Of a stretch of DNA of 64,000 nucleotides, positions 53,374 to 61,761 are shown in pieces; the first letter of the stretch is position 1, and each line of letters begins with the position of its first letter. The DNA is from Caballeronia temeraria (GTDB taxonomy: Bacteria > Pseudomonadota > Gammaproteobacteria > Burkholderiales > Burkholderiaceae). Below the pieces are notes generated by a model. It had not been told where the DNA came from. It made no database searches and worked only from the letters and a program-made list of their open reading frames with translations. The position numbers and the translations under genes were made by a program. Location: positions 62,001 through 126,000 of the forward strand of contig NZ_FCOI02000015.1 in NCBI RefSeq assembly GCF_001544795.2, read 5' to 3'.

Positions 53374-53409
53374 AAAGCCGCCCGGCGCACAGGGCATCCG
53401 GGCGGCTTT
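53374..53409 (-). terminator. Terminator after ilvC
   Basis: AAAGCCGCCCGG and CCGGGCGGCTTT form a 12-bp stem with a 12-nt loop. On the minus strand it ends in TTTT. It separates ilvC from psd. Confidence 0.75.
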
Positions 53410-53441
53410 CAATGCAGCAAAAAGCGTGACTAGCGAAAGAT

Positions 53442-54458
53442 TTAGTTCTTCGACTGGTCGACGAGCTTGTTCTTCGCAATCCACGGCATCATCGCGCGCA
53501 GCTTCTCGCCGACCTGCTCGATCTGATGCTCGGACGTCAGACGGCGGCGCGATTGCAGCGTCGGCGCACCGGCGCGGTTCTCGATGATGAAGCTCTTCGC
53601 GTATTCGCCGGTCTGGATGTCCTTCAGCACGGCCTTCATCGCCTTCTTCGTCTCTTCCGTGACGATGCGCGGACCCGTCACGTACTCGCCATATTCGGCG
53701 TTGTTCGAGATCGAGTAGTTCATGTTGGCGATGCCGCCTTCATAGATCAGGTCGACGATCAGCTTCAGCTCGTGCAGGCACTCGAAGTACGCCATTTCCG
53801 GCGCGTAGCCCGCTTCCACCAGCGTTTCGAAACCGGCCTTGATCAGGTCGACCGTGCCGCCGCACAAGACGGCTTGCTCGCCGAACAGGTCGGTTTCGGT
53901 TTCTTCACGGAAGTTCGTTTCGATGATGCCAGCACGGCCGCCGCCGTTCGCCACGGCATACGACAGCGCCACGTCGCGCGCGGAGCCCGACTTGTCTTGC
54001 GCCACGGCGACCAGGTGCGGCACGCCGCCACCCTGAGCGTACGTGTTGCGCACGGTGTGGCCCGGCGCCTTCGGCGCGATCATGATGACGTCCAGATCCG
54101 CACGCGGGATCACCTGGCCGTAGTGCACGTTGAAGCCGTGCGCGAAGGCCAGCGCCGCGCCCTGCTTGGCGTTGTCGTGCACTTCGTTCTTGTAGACTTC
54201 GGCGATCTGCTCGTCGGGCAGCAGCATCATGACCACATCTGCGCCCTTCACGGCTTCGGCCACTTCCTTCACCTTGAGGCCGGCGTTCTCGGCCTTGCTC
54301 CACGATGCGCCGCCCTTACGCAGACCCACCGTCACGTTCACGCCGCTGTCCTTCAGGTTGAGCGCGTGCGCATGGCCTTGCGAGCCATAACCGATGATGG
54401 TGACTTGCTTGCCCTTGATGAGGGAGAGGTCGGCGTCCTTGTCGTAGAAAACTTTCAT
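53442..54458 (-). CDS. ilvC: Ketol-acid reductoisomerase
   Basis: IlvC is the NADPH-dependent second enzyme of valine and isoleucine synthesis. The 338-residue short-form (class I) protein has the Rossmann motif GYGSQGHAHALNLKDSG (about residue 24) and the catalytic His in FAHGFNVHYG (about 107). The Mg ligands lie in DLFGEQAVLCGG (about 190) and ECLHELKLIVDL (about 226). It follows ilvN by 70 bp. Confidence 0.97.
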   Translation of the reverse strand: MKVFYDKDADLSLIKGKQVTIIGYGSQGHAHALNLKDSGVNVTVGLRKGGASWSKAENAGLKVKEVAEAVKGADVVMMLLPDEQIAEVYKNEVHDNAKQGAALAFAHGFNVHYGQVIPRADLDVIMIAPKAPGHTVRNTYAQGGGVPHLVAVAQDKSGSARDVALSYAVANGGGRAGIIETNFREETETDLFGEQAVLCGGTVDLIKAGFETLVEAGYAPEMAYFECLHELKLIVDLIYEGGIANMNYSISNNAEYGEYVTGPRIVTEETKKAMKAVLKDIQTGEYAKSFIIENRAGAPTLQSRRRLTSEHQIEQVGEKLRAMMPWIAKNKLVDQSKN

Positions 54459-54528
54459 GGTGGTTCCTTGTCCTGATGCGTTGAATTGGTGTGCTACTTG
54501 CGCTGCTAGCTTGGTGGTCCGGCGGTGC

Positions 54529-55020
54529 TCAGACCTTGAGAATCCGCTCGCCCCGGCCGATGCCGGAGCTGCCCGTGCGAACCGTTTCGAGGATCGCGGT
54601 GGCGTCGAGCGCCTGGATGAACGCGTCGAGCTTGTCGGAGGCGCCCGTCAGTTCCATCGTGTAGGTTTTCTCGGTCACGTCGATGATGCGGCCGCGGAAA
54701 ATGTCCGCCATGCGCTTCATCTCTTCGCGTTCCTTGCCGACCGCCCTTACCTTGATGAGCATCAGCTCGCGCTCGATGTGGGCGCCCTCTGTCAGGTCGA
54801 CCACTTTCACCACCTCGATCAGGCGGTTCAGGTGCTTCGTGATCTGTTCGATCACGTCGTCCGAGCCAATGGAGACGATGGTCAGCCGCGACAGCGAACT
54901 GTCTTCGGTCGGCGCCACCGTCAGCGTTTCGATGTTATAGCCGCGTGCCGAAAAGAGCCCGACGACGCGCGATAACGCGCCCGGTTCGTTTTCCAGCAAA
55001 ACGGAGATGATGTGTTTCAT
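54529..55020 (-). CDS. ilvN: Acetolactate synthase small (regulatory) subunit
   Basis: This subunit binds valine through its ACT domain and activates the large subunit. The 163-residue protein has the N-terminal ACT domain (MKHIISVLLENEPGALSRVV, with the SARGYNIETL effector loop) and a C-terminal ACT-like half (about 80-160). This is the usual IlvH/IlvN length. It lies 109 bp after ilvI and before ilvC. The symbol ilvH is also used. Confidence 0.95.
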   Translation of the reverse strand: MKHIISVLLENEPGALSRVVGLFSARGYNIETLTVAPTEDSSLSRLTIVSIGSDDVIEQITKHLNRLIEVVKVVDLTEGAHIERELMLIKVRAVGKEREEMKRMADIFRGRIIDVTEKTYTMELTGASDKLDAFIQALDATAILETVRTGSSGIGRGERILKV

Positions 55021-55129
55021 TGTCGTGATTCCCGAATGTGTCCAGAAGAGGCGTTCGTCCGTAAAACCCGCGCGCGTCGCATGTCCTTTGTGAAGACAGG
55101 CGCGCGCGAGCCTCGCGTTTTCGAAGCCG

Positions 55130-56893
55130 TTATAGATCCTCAGACCCGAGCAGCATTTCCGTGATGCCTTTGCCCGCCTGCACCATCGGGAATACGTTTT
55201 CGGTCGGATCGGTCTGGAAGTCGAGAAATACGGTGCGGTCCTTCAGACGCAGCGCTTCCTTCAGCGCCGGTTCGACGTCCGCGGTCTTTTCGACACGAAT
55301 GCCGACATGGCCATACGCTTCAGCCAGCTTCACGAAGTCGGGCAGCGCGTCCATATAGGAACTGGAATAGCGCTTCTTGTATTCGATTTGCTGCCACTGG
55401 CGCACCATGCCGAGATAGCGGTTGTTCAGCGAGATGATCTTGACGGGCGTGTTGTACTGCTTGCACGTCGAGAGCTCCTGAATGCACATCTGGATGGAGC
55501 CTTCGCCCGTGATGCAGACCACTTCCTCGTCCGGATAGGCCATCTTCACGCCCATCGCCGCGGGCAGGCCGAAGCCCATCGTGCCGAGGCCGCCCGAGTT
55601 GATCCAGCGGCGCGGCTTGTTGAACGGATAGAACTGCGCCGCCCACATCTGATGCTGGCCGACGTCCGAGCACACGAAGGCGTTGCCGTCGGTCAGTTCC
55701 CAGAGCTTTTCGACCACATACTGCGGCTTGATGATCTCGCTCTTGCGGTCGTAGGACAGGCAGTCCTTCGAGCGCCAGCCTTCGATCTCGTCCCACCACT
55801 TCGCGAGCGCCTGCGTGTCGGGGCCGTGCTCGGCGTGCTGAAGCTGCTCGATGAGTTCTTTCAGCACTTCCTTCACGTCGCCGACGATGGGAATATCCAC
55901 CTTCACGCGCTTGGAAATGGACGAAGGATCGACGTCGATATGGATGATCTTGCGCGGCGACGACGCGAAGTGCTTCGGGTCGCCGATCACGCGGTCGTCG
56001 AAGCGCGCGCCGATGGCGATCAGCACGTCGCAGTTCTGCATCGCCATATTGGCTTCGTACGTGCCGTGCATGCCGAGCATGCCGAGGAACTTCTTGTCCG
56101 ACGCGCGATAGCCGCCGAGGCCCATCAACGTATTGGTGACGGGATAGCCGAGCAGATCGGCGAACTGGTTCAGCTCGCGCGACGCGTCCGCCAGAATGAT
56201 GCCGCCGCCGGTATAGATATACGGGCGCTTGGCCGACAACAGCAGTTGCACCGCCTTGCGGATCTGGCCCGAATGGCCTTTCGTGACCGGGTTGTACGAA
56301 CGCAGCGACACGCTCTTGACCGGTTCGTACTTGCACGGCGCCTTCGACACGTCCTTCGGAATGTCGATCAGCACCGGACCGGGACGGCCGGTACGCGCAA
56401 TGTAGAAAGCCTTCTTGACGGTTTCGGCCAGATCGCGCACGTCCTTCACGAGGAAGTTGTGCTTCACGCACGGACGCGTGATGCCGACGGTGTCGCACTC
56501 CTGGAATGCGTCGAGGCCGATGGCCGCGGTGGGCACTTGGCCGCTGATGACGACGAGCGGAATCGAATCCATGTAGGCCGTGGCGATGCCGGTGACGGCA
56601 TTGGTGACGCCCGGGCCCGAAGTCACGAGACACACGCCCACGTTGCCGGTCGAGCGCGAATACGCGTCGGCGGCGTGCACGGCGGCCTGCTCGTGGCGCA
56701 CGAGAATGTGCTGAATCTGGTCCTGCTTGTACAGCTCGTCGTAGATGTAGAGTACCGAGCCGCCGGGATAGCCCCAGATGAACTCGACGTTCTCATCGGC
56801 CAATGCGCGCATGAGCACGGTGGCGCCGATGGAGTCAGCTTCTGGAGGGGGAGTCGTATCCGACGTGGAGAATTCCGCGCTGGGCATGTTCAT
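55130..56893 (-). CDS. ilvI: Acetolactate synthase large (catalytic) subunit
   Basis: This thiamine-diphosphate enzyme condenses pyruvate with pyruvate or 2-oxobutyrate at the start of branched-chain amino acid synthesis. The 587-residue protein has the catalytic Glu in LVRHEQAAVHAADAY (about residue 67). The ThDP/Mg motif reads ITGEGSIQM...SLNNRYLG (about 460-490), with Glu where many relatives have Asp (GDG). The first ~25 residues are a Pro/Thr-rich extension. First gene of ilvI-ilvN-ilvC, with a good promoter and a 140-nt leader upstream. Confidence 0.96.
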   Translation of the reverse strand: MNMPSAEFSTSDTTPPPEADSIGATVLMRALADENVEFIWGYPGGSVLYIYDELYKQDQIQHILVRHEQAAVHAADAYSRSTGNVGVCLVTSGPGVTNAVTGIATAYMDSIPLVVISGQVPTAAIGLDAFQECDTVGITRPCVKHNFLVKDVRDLAETVKKAFYIARTGRPGPVLIDIPKDVSKAPCKYEPVKSVSLRSYNPVTKGHSGQIRKAVQLLLSAKRPYIYTGGGIILADASRELNQFADLLGYPVTNTLMGLGGYRASDKKFLGMLGMHGTYEANMAMQNCDVLIAIGARFDDRVIGDPKHFASSPRKIIHIDVDPSSISKRVKVDIPIVGDVKEVLKELIEQLQHAEHGPDTQALAKWWDEIEGWRSKDCLSYDRKSEIIKPQYVVEKLWELTDGNAFVCSDVGQHQMWAAQFYPFNKPRRWINSGGLGTMGFGLPAAMGVKMAYPDEEVVCITGEGSIQMCIQELSTCKQYNTPVKIISLNNRYLGMVRQWQQIEYKKRYSSSYMDALPDFVKLAEAYGHVGIRVEKTADVEPALKEALRLKDRTVFLDFQTDPTENVFPMVQAGKGITEMLLGSEDL

Positions 56894-56946
56894 TCATCAC
56901 CTTTCGAATTTTCGGCAAAAAATTGATCGGGTGCTCTCTGCCGGGC

Positions 56947-57018
56947 TTATGGCTCGGGTTCAAGCGGCGCGTCTAGGTTTGACAGGCGTGCTTCTTGGGC
57001 TCGCCTCAAAACAGACAT
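56947..57018 (-). CDS. Possible ilv leader reading frame (23 codons)
   Basis: Within the predicted ilv leader an ATG at 57018 opens a 23-codon frame (MSVLRRAQEARLSNLDAPLE and three more residues) that ends 53 bp before ilvI. It has four Leu and one Val but no run of Ile/Leu/Val codons and no strong ribosome site, so classical attenuation is not well supported. Reported as a weak candidate. Confidence 0.2.
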   Translation of the reverse strand: MSVLRRAQEARLSNLDAPLEPEP

Positions 57019-57043
57019 TTCACTGGATGATGCGAGTCAGAAA

Positions 57044-57072
57044 ATGTAACAGCGCCGCGAGCGGACGGTCAA
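57044..57072 (-). promoter_or_regulatory. Sigma-70 promoter for ilvINC
   Basis: On the minus strand TTGACC (57067-57072) and TTACAT (57044-57049) are separated by exactly 17 bp; the -35 matches 5 of 6 bases. Transcription would begin near 57037, leaving about 140 nt before ilvI. Confidence 0.7.
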
Positions 57073-57313
57073 GCAAAAAGTTTCCGAATGCTCCGATGCC
57101 GTCATTTTTGCCGCACTTTCGCGCCGGAACGGCCGCAAACCCGCTTGCAGGCACGCGCCGCCGGAAGCGCGCTGATTTGTCTAATGATGTAGCAAGTGGC
57201 AACAAACCGCTCATTTCCTCCCGATGCGGCGAAACTTTGCTAGGATTCGCAGGTTTTCCTAGAAACTCCACGATCCCTTTCGACGCAAGTTCGTTGCGCC
57301 GGGTCCCCAACGG

Positions 57314-57877
57314 ATGGCATCAGACAAGGAACTCGCCGATTTCCTGGCGGGCGTCGAAAGACGCGCGTTCAAGCAAACCGTGTATACCGTTCGCGACGAC
57401 GACGCGGCGCTCGACATCGTGCAGGACGCGATGATCAAGCTGGCGGAAAAGTACGGCGACCGGCCCGCGTCCGAGCTACCGCTTTTATTCCAGCGTATCC
57501 TCCAGAATGCGACGCACGACTATTTCCGTCGCCAGAAGGTGCGCAACACCTGGGTCAGCCTCTTTTCGTCCTTCGGCAACGCCGACGACGACGAATTCGA
57601 CCCGCTCGAAACCTTCGAATCCGAGGACGGCGCGGTCGGCAGCGAGAGCAGCGAGAACCGCCTGGAGCGCGAGCAGGTGCTGAACCTGATCGACGCCGAA
57701 ATCCAGAAACTGCCTGCGCGTCAACGAGAAGCGTTTCTCATGCGTTACTGGGAGGATATGGATGTCGCTGAGACGGCCGCCGCGATGGGATGCTCCGAGG
57801 GTAGCGTGAAGACGCATTGTTCACGCGCTACGCACACTCTCGCACAAGCCCTGAAAGCCAAAGGGATCACGCTATGA
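57314..57877 (+). CDS. RNA polymerase sigma-70 factor, ECF type
   Basis: This is an alternative sigma factor of 187 residues. Region 2 (residues 10-80, with ALDIVQDAMIKLAEKYGD and HDYFRRQKVRN) is followed by an acidic linker rich in Asp/Glu/Ser (about 90-120). Region 4 is LPARQREAFLMRYWEDMDVA with a helix-turn-helix SEGSVKTHCSRATHTL (about 133-180). No signal peptide is present. Its stop overlaps the next ATG by 4 bp (ATGA). No classical zinc-finger anti-sigma gene follows, so the downstream DUF3619 membrane protein is a candidate partner. Confidence 0.92.
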   Translation: MASDKELADFLAGVERRAFKQTVYTVRDDDAALDIVQDAMIKLAEKYGDRPASELPLLFQRILQNATHDYFRRQKVRNTWVSLFSSFGNADDDEFDPLETFESEDGAVGSESSENRLEREQVLNLIDAEIQKLPARQREAFLMRYWEDMDVAETAAAMGCSEGSVKTHCSRATHTLAQALKAKGITL

Positions 57878-58326
57878 GTTCCGCTCTTGAAACGAAGGAA
57901 AACGAGTTCGCGCTGAAAGTCGTGCGCGCGCTCGATGAAAATACATCGAACATTCCGGCTGCCGCCGTCGACCGGCTGCGCGAGGCGCGCCGTGCCGCGA
58001 TCGCGCGCAAGAAGCCGGAGAAGGTGGCCGTCGCCATGACGGCCCCCGCGTTCACGCCCGCATTCGCCGGCGCCGCCGGCACGGTCAATACCGGCGACGC
58101 CGGCAATGGCCACGGCGCGAAAGGGCTGCTCGCGCGGCTCGGCGGGCTGGGCCTCGCATGGCCGCTCGCGGCGCTCATCATCGGGATTGCGGGCATCGCC
58201 TATTGGGAAGATCAGCAGCGCAAGGCGGAACTGGCCGACATCGACGCGGCCATGATGAGCGACAGCCTGCCGATCGACGCCTATCTGGATCACGGTTTCA
58301 ACGCGTACCTGACGCGCAATCACTAG
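57874..58326 (+). CDS. DUF3619 family single-pass membrane protein
   Basis: This 150-residue protein has a soluble N-terminal part (residues 1-90; residues 4-40 read ALETKENEFALKVVRALDEN and on), one membrane helix (about 94-113, AWPLAALIIGIAGIAYW) and a short C-terminal periplasmic tail. A cytosolic N-domain and one helix is the topology of many anti-sigma factors, but I recognise no zinc or anti-sigma motif. The start overlaps the sigma stop by 4 bp, so translation is coupled. Confidence 0.85.
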   Translation: MSSALETKENEFALKVVRALDENTSNIPAAAVDRLREARRAAIARKKPEKVAVAMTAPAFTPAFAGAAGTVNTGDAGNGHGAKGLLARLGGLGLAWPLAALIIGIAGIAYWEDQQRKAELADIDAAMMSDSLPIDAYLDHGFNAYLTRNH

Positions 58327-58354
58327 GCACTGAATACAGCGGGGGAATTTTCGG

Positions 58355-59122
58355 GTGAGTTACAAGCGCGGTCTCGCGATTGTCTTTGGTTGCGCGATTG
58401 CGGGTCTGGTTGCGTTCGCCGCCACCTATCCGCGCTTCTATTCCACCGCCGCCGCGCCTTCGGCCGCCGCCGCGCCGAGCGGCGGTTCGGGCACGAGCGC
58501 CGATTCGGGCGCCTCGCCGCTGTCGGCGCTGTCGCCCGAAGGCCCGCTGTCCTGGAGCCATCTCACCGAGGCGCAACACGCTGCGCTCGCGCCCTTCGCC
58601 ACGCAATGGGATTCGTTCTCCGACGAGCGCAAGCAAAAGTGGCTGAAAATCGCGTCGCGGTTCCATCGGATGTCGCCTGAGGCGCAAAAGCATCTGCATC
58701 AGCGCATGGAAGAATGGGTGCGGCTCACGCCCGACCAGCGCAAGGTCGCGCGCGAAAACTATCAGGTTTCGAAATCCGTGCCGCTGGAAAAGCGCGAGAA
58801 GGCGTGGGACGCCTATCAGAAGCTCTCAGAAGAGCAAAAGAAGAAGCTCGCCGCGAGCGAGCACGGGCGCCGTCCGACGGTCGTCTCCGCGCCGCCCACC
58901 GGCAAGACCGAAGTGAAGGACATCAACCGCCTCGTCGCGGCGCGCGAGCAGGGGCACGTGCCGGGGCACGCGGAAGGCGGATCGGGCGCGGCGGCCGCGC
59001 CGGCTGCATCCGTCTCCGGCGCGCCGGCGCAGCCCGCCATCCCGAACGCGGCGAGCATCGTGCCCGCCACGCCGATTCCCGTGTCGCCGCAGCAGGCGCC
59101 TTCGATGTACAACGGCTCGTGA
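58355..59122 (+). CDS. DUF3106 domain protein
   Basis: This 255-residue protein has an N-terminal membrane anchor or signal (residues 6-24, LAIVFGCAIAGLVAFAATY). A helical DUF3106 core (about 67-165) has repeated W...F/M-x-P-E motifs (LAPFATQWDSF, WLKIASRFHRMSPEAQKH, EEWVRLTPDQRKVAREN). A Pro/Ala-rich C-terminus follows. The core resembles a periplasmic LTXXQ/CpxP-like helical hairpin, but that is inference. The start is GTG 58355. The next gene overlaps by 4 bp (GTGA). Confidence 0.83.
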   Translation: MSYKRGLAIVFGCAIAGLVAFAATYPRFYSTAAAPSAAAAPSGGSGTSADSGASPLSALSPEGPLSWSHLTEAQHAALAPFATQWDSFSDERKQKWLKIASRFHRMSPEAQKHLHQRMEEWVRLTPDQRKVARENYQVSKSVPLEKREKAWDAYQKLSEEQKKKLAASEHGRRPTVVSAPPTGKTEVKDINRLVAAREQGHVPGHAEGGSGAAAAPAASVSGAPAQPAIPNAASIVPATPIPVSPQQAPSMYNGS

Positions 59123-59640
59123 GCGCGCAGCCGGCCGTCGTCACCGTCGATCCGATGCGCGCGCCCACGCTGCGCCGCCGCCTCGCGACGATGCTTTACG
59201 AAGGCGTCATTCTCTTCGGCGTCGTGTTCATCGCCGGTTATCTGTTCAGCACGCTCACGCAGCAACGCAACGGCCTCACGCATCACAACTGGCTGATGTC
59301 GTGGATCGGCATCGTGCTCGCGGCCTACTTCGTCTATTTCTGGACGCACGGCGGCCAGACCCTGCCGATGAAAACCTGGCGCCTCAAGGTCGTCGACATA
59401 CACGGGCACGCCATCAAACCCGCGCGCGCGCTCGCGCGCTACGCGCTCGCGTGGCTCTGGTTCCTGCCACCGCTCGCGCTGCATCCGCTCTTCTCTCTTG
59501 CCGTGCCGCAGACGCTCGCCGTCTTCGCGGCATGGGTCGCGCTGTGGGCCGCCGCCGTGTGGCTCGATCCGGCGCGTCAATTCCTTCACGATCGCCTCGC
59601 CGGCACACGCATCGTTGCCGCGCAACCTGCTGTCAAGTAA
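59119..59640 (+). CDS. RDD family membrane protein
   Basis: This 173-residue protein has the RDD-domain pattern: an N-terminal R-R-x2-A segment (TLRRRLATMLYEGVILFGVV), four membrane helices and a C-terminal RQFLHDRLAGTRIV with Asp-Arg. The family's function is mostly unknown. Start GTG 59119 overlaps the DUF3106 stop (GTGA); an ATG 12 codons later is an alternative. It ends the sigma-DUF3619-DUF3106-RDD series. Confidence 0.85.
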   Translation: MSAQPAVVTVDPMRAPTLRRRLATMLYEGVILFGVVFIAGYLFSTLTQQRNGLTHHNWLMSWIGIVLAAYFVYFWTHGGQTLPMKTWRLKVVDIHGHAIKPARALARYALAWLWFLPPLALHPLFSLAVPQTLAVFAAWVALWAAAVWLDPARQFLHDRLAGTRIVAAQPAVK

Positions 59641-59656
59641 TAAGAACTTCTCGTGA

Positions 59657-59690
59657 CTGTCACGGCTCGGTCACAGCCGCACGGCGTAAT
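59657..59690 (+). promoter_or_regulatory. Pho-box-like direct repeat with candidate -10
   Basis: CTGTCAC (59657-59663), spacer GGCT, and CGGTCAC (59668-59674) have the 7-4-7 direct-repeat layout of a PhoB box (CTGTCAT repeats). A CGTAAT hexamer (59685-59690) starts 10 bp after the second repeat, the spacing typical of PhoB-activated promoters. The spacer is not AT-rich, and the segment can also be read as a palindrome (GTGAC-T-GTCAC, 59653-59663), so this is a candidate only. Confidence 0.45.
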
Positions 59691-59707
59691 GCGCATACCG
59701 AAACCCG

Positions 59708-60703
59708 ATGCGCGAGCCAATGGCCTTCACCTCGTCCGCCCGACCGGCAATCGACCCGCCCTCTCCCTTCCGCTTCAGCAATAGCGAACTACGCACCGGT
59801 CCTTTCGCACTGCGATCGGAGTCGACCGAATCAACCGAGTCCGCCTCCGCAGGCGTGCCGGGCTTCCCCGATACACGCATCGACACGCCCGGCCATCACG
59901 ACGACATCGCCGATTCGGCCGATCAGCCGCATCGCTATCGCACGATCTGGCTGTCGGACATCCACCTGGGCTCGGGCGGTTGCCAGGCGCCGTATCTGCT
60001 CGATTTCCTGCGGCATCACGAGTCGGAATATCTGTATCTCGTCGGCGACATCATCGACGGATGGCAGCTTCGCAAAGGCTGGTTCTGGCCGCAGGCGCAC
60101 AACGACGTCGTGCAGAAAATCCTGCGCAAGGCGAGGAAAGGCACGCAGGTCGTCTACATCCCCGGCAATCATGACGAATCCGCGCGCCAGTTCTGCGATC
60201 TCGCGTTCGGCGACATCCACGTGCGCGGCGAAGCCTTCCACACGACGCTCGCGGGCAAGCGCCTGTGGATCGTGCACGGCGACCTCTTCGATGGCGTGAT
60301 CCAGCACGCCAAATGGCTCGCCTATCTCGGCGACACCGCCTACACGATGATCCTGCTGCTCAACCGCTGGTTCAATCGCGTGCGTACGAGGCTCGGTCTC
60401 AATTACTGGTCGCTGTCGCAGTACCTGAAGCATCAGGTCAAGAACGCGGTGAACTTCATCTCGCAGTTCGAGCGCGTGATGACCGATGAAGCCCGCCGCC
60501 GCGGCTGCGACGGCGTCGTGTGCGGGCACATCCACAAGGCGGAGATCCGCGACATCGACGGGATTCTCTACTGCAACGACGGCGACTGGGTCGAGAGTCT
60601 CTCGGCGCTCGTCGAGACCTACGACGGCGAACTCAAAGTCGTCTACTGGACGGTGATGCGCTCACCGGAAGCGCACACGGCGAAAGCCCGCGCGACTGTC
60701 TGA
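59708..60703 (+). CDS. LpxH-like / PlcP-type metallophosphoesterase
   Basis: This 331-residue calcineurin-like phosphoesterase has SDIHLG (D84, H86), GDIIDGWQ (D114), GNHDES (N154, H155), HGDLFDG (H190) and GHIHKAE (H274, H276), a complete metal site. It is usually labelled UDP-2,3-diacylglucosamine diphosphatase. The GCQAPYLLDFLRH, WFWPQAHNDVVQK and GDWVESLSALVE segments are those of the PlcP phospholipase C group that works in phosphate-starvation lipid remodelling. The first ~75 residues are Ser/Pro-rich and not conserved. ATG 59720 or GTG 59855 are alternative starts. The glycosyltransferase gene follows by 29 bp. Confidence 0.88.
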   Translation: MREPMAFTSSARPAIDPPSPFRFSNSELRTGPFALRSESTESTESASAGVPGFPDTRIDTPGHHDDIADSADQPHRYRTIWLSDIHLGSGGCQAPYLLDFLRHHESEYLYLVGDIIDGWQLRKGWFWPQAHNDVVQKILRKARKGTQVVYIPGNHDESARQFCDLAFGDIHVRGEAFHTTLAGKRLWIVHGDLFDGVIQHAKWLAYLGDTAYTMILLLNRWFNRVRTRLGLNYWSLSQYLKHQVKNAVNFISQFERVMTDEARRRGCDGVVCGHIHKAEIRDIDGILYCNDGDWVESLSALVETYDGELKVVYWTVMRSPEAHTAKARATV

Positions 60704-60732
60704 CCACGAACGAACCAACGGGGCCAAAGCCG

Positions 60733-61761
60733 ATGAAAATCATGATCGTTACCGATGCATGGGAGCCGCAGGTCAACGGCGTCGTGCGCACGCTCACGCA
60801 GACGACGAAGGAACTCACCGCCCTCGGACATCGCGTGGAATTGCTCACGCCGCTCGAGTTCAGAACGATTCCGTGCCCGACCTATCCGGAGATTCGCCTG
60901 TCGCTGCTGCCGGGACAGCGCGTCGCGCGCCGTATCGACGCATTCGAGCCGGACGCGCTGCATATCGCCACCGAAGGGCCGCTCGGGCTCGCCGCGCGCG
61001 CCTATGCGCTGCGTCACAAGCTGCCGTTCACGACCGCGTATCACACGCGCTTTCCGGAGTACGTGAAGGCGCGCTTCGGCATTCCGCTCGCGCTGACGTA
61101 TCGCTTCCTGCACTGGTTCCACAAGGGTTCGCAGGCGGTGATGGCGCCGACGCCCGTCGTCAGGAGCGATCTCGAGAAGTACGGCTTCACCAACGTCGTG
61201 CTGTGGACGCGCGGCGTCGATCTCGACATCTTTCATCCGATGGACTCGAAGGTGCTCAACACCGCGCGGCCGATCTTTCTGTACGTCGGGCGCGTGGCCG
61301 TGGAGAAGAACGTCGAGGCGTTTCTGAAGCTCGATCTGCCCGGCTCGAAGTGGGTCGCCGGCGAAGGTCCGGCGCTCGCGGAGCTGAAGTCGCGCTATAC
61401 GAACGTCAACTATCTCGGCGTGCTGTCGCAGCCGGAACTGGCGAAGGTCTATGCGGCGGCGGATGTCTTCGTGTTCCCGAGCAAGACCGACACCTTCGGC
61501 CTCGTGCTGCTCGAAGCGATGGCCTGCGGCACGCCGGTCGCGGCGTATCCGGTGACGGGTCCGATCGACGTGCTCGGCGAACACGGCCCGGGCGCGCTCT
61601 ACGACGACTTGCACGAAGCCTGTTTGCAGGCGCTGAAGATCGATCGCGCCGATGCCCGCGCGTGGGCCGAACGCTTCTCGTGGCGCGCGGCGTCGGAGCA
61701 GTTCGCATCGCATCTGCGCCAGTTCGGGCCGCGCGCCGCGTCCGAGCAGGCGGCGGCATGA
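60733..61761 (+). CDS. GT4-family glycosyltransferase (Agt-like)
   Basis: This 342-residue GT-B enzyme starts MKIMIVTDAWEPQVNGVVRT with the glycine loop. TPLEFRTIPCPTYPEIRLSL and TTAYHTRFPEYVKARFG lie in the acceptor domain. The donor-site D-x7-E element is SKTDTFGLVLLEAMACGTPV (about residue 255). These blocks match glycosyltransferases that put a sugar on diacylglycerol in rhizobia and pseudomonads, beside plcP. Donor sugar unknown. The stop overlaps the dgkA ATG by 4 bp. Confidence 0.9.
   Translation: MKIMIVTDAWEPQVNGVVRTLTQTTKELTALGHRVELLTPLEFRTIPCPTYPEIRLSLLPGQRVARRIDAFEPDALHIATEGPLGLAARAYALRHKLPFTTAYHTRFPEYVKARFGIPLALTYRFLHWFHKGSQAVMAPTPVVRSDLEKYGFTNVVLWTRGVDLDIFHPMDSKVLNTARPIFLYVGRVAVEKNVEAFLKLDLPGSKWVAGEGPALAELKSRYTNVNYLGVLSQPELAKVYAAADVFVFPSKTDTFGLVLLEAMACGTPVAAYPVTGPIDVLGEHGPGALYDDLHEACLQALKIDRADARAWAERFSWRAASEQFASHLRQFGPRAASEQAAA

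Larger units (their letters stand above)
56894..57313. other. Divergent regulatory region between ilvI and the sigma factor gene
   Basis: This 420-bp stretch has no supported gene. It contains the ilv promoter (57044-57072, minus), a possible 23-codon leader reading frame (56947-57018, minus) and presumably the start signals of the sigma factor operon on the plus strand. For the latter I find no clear -35/-10 pair. Confidence 0.6.
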
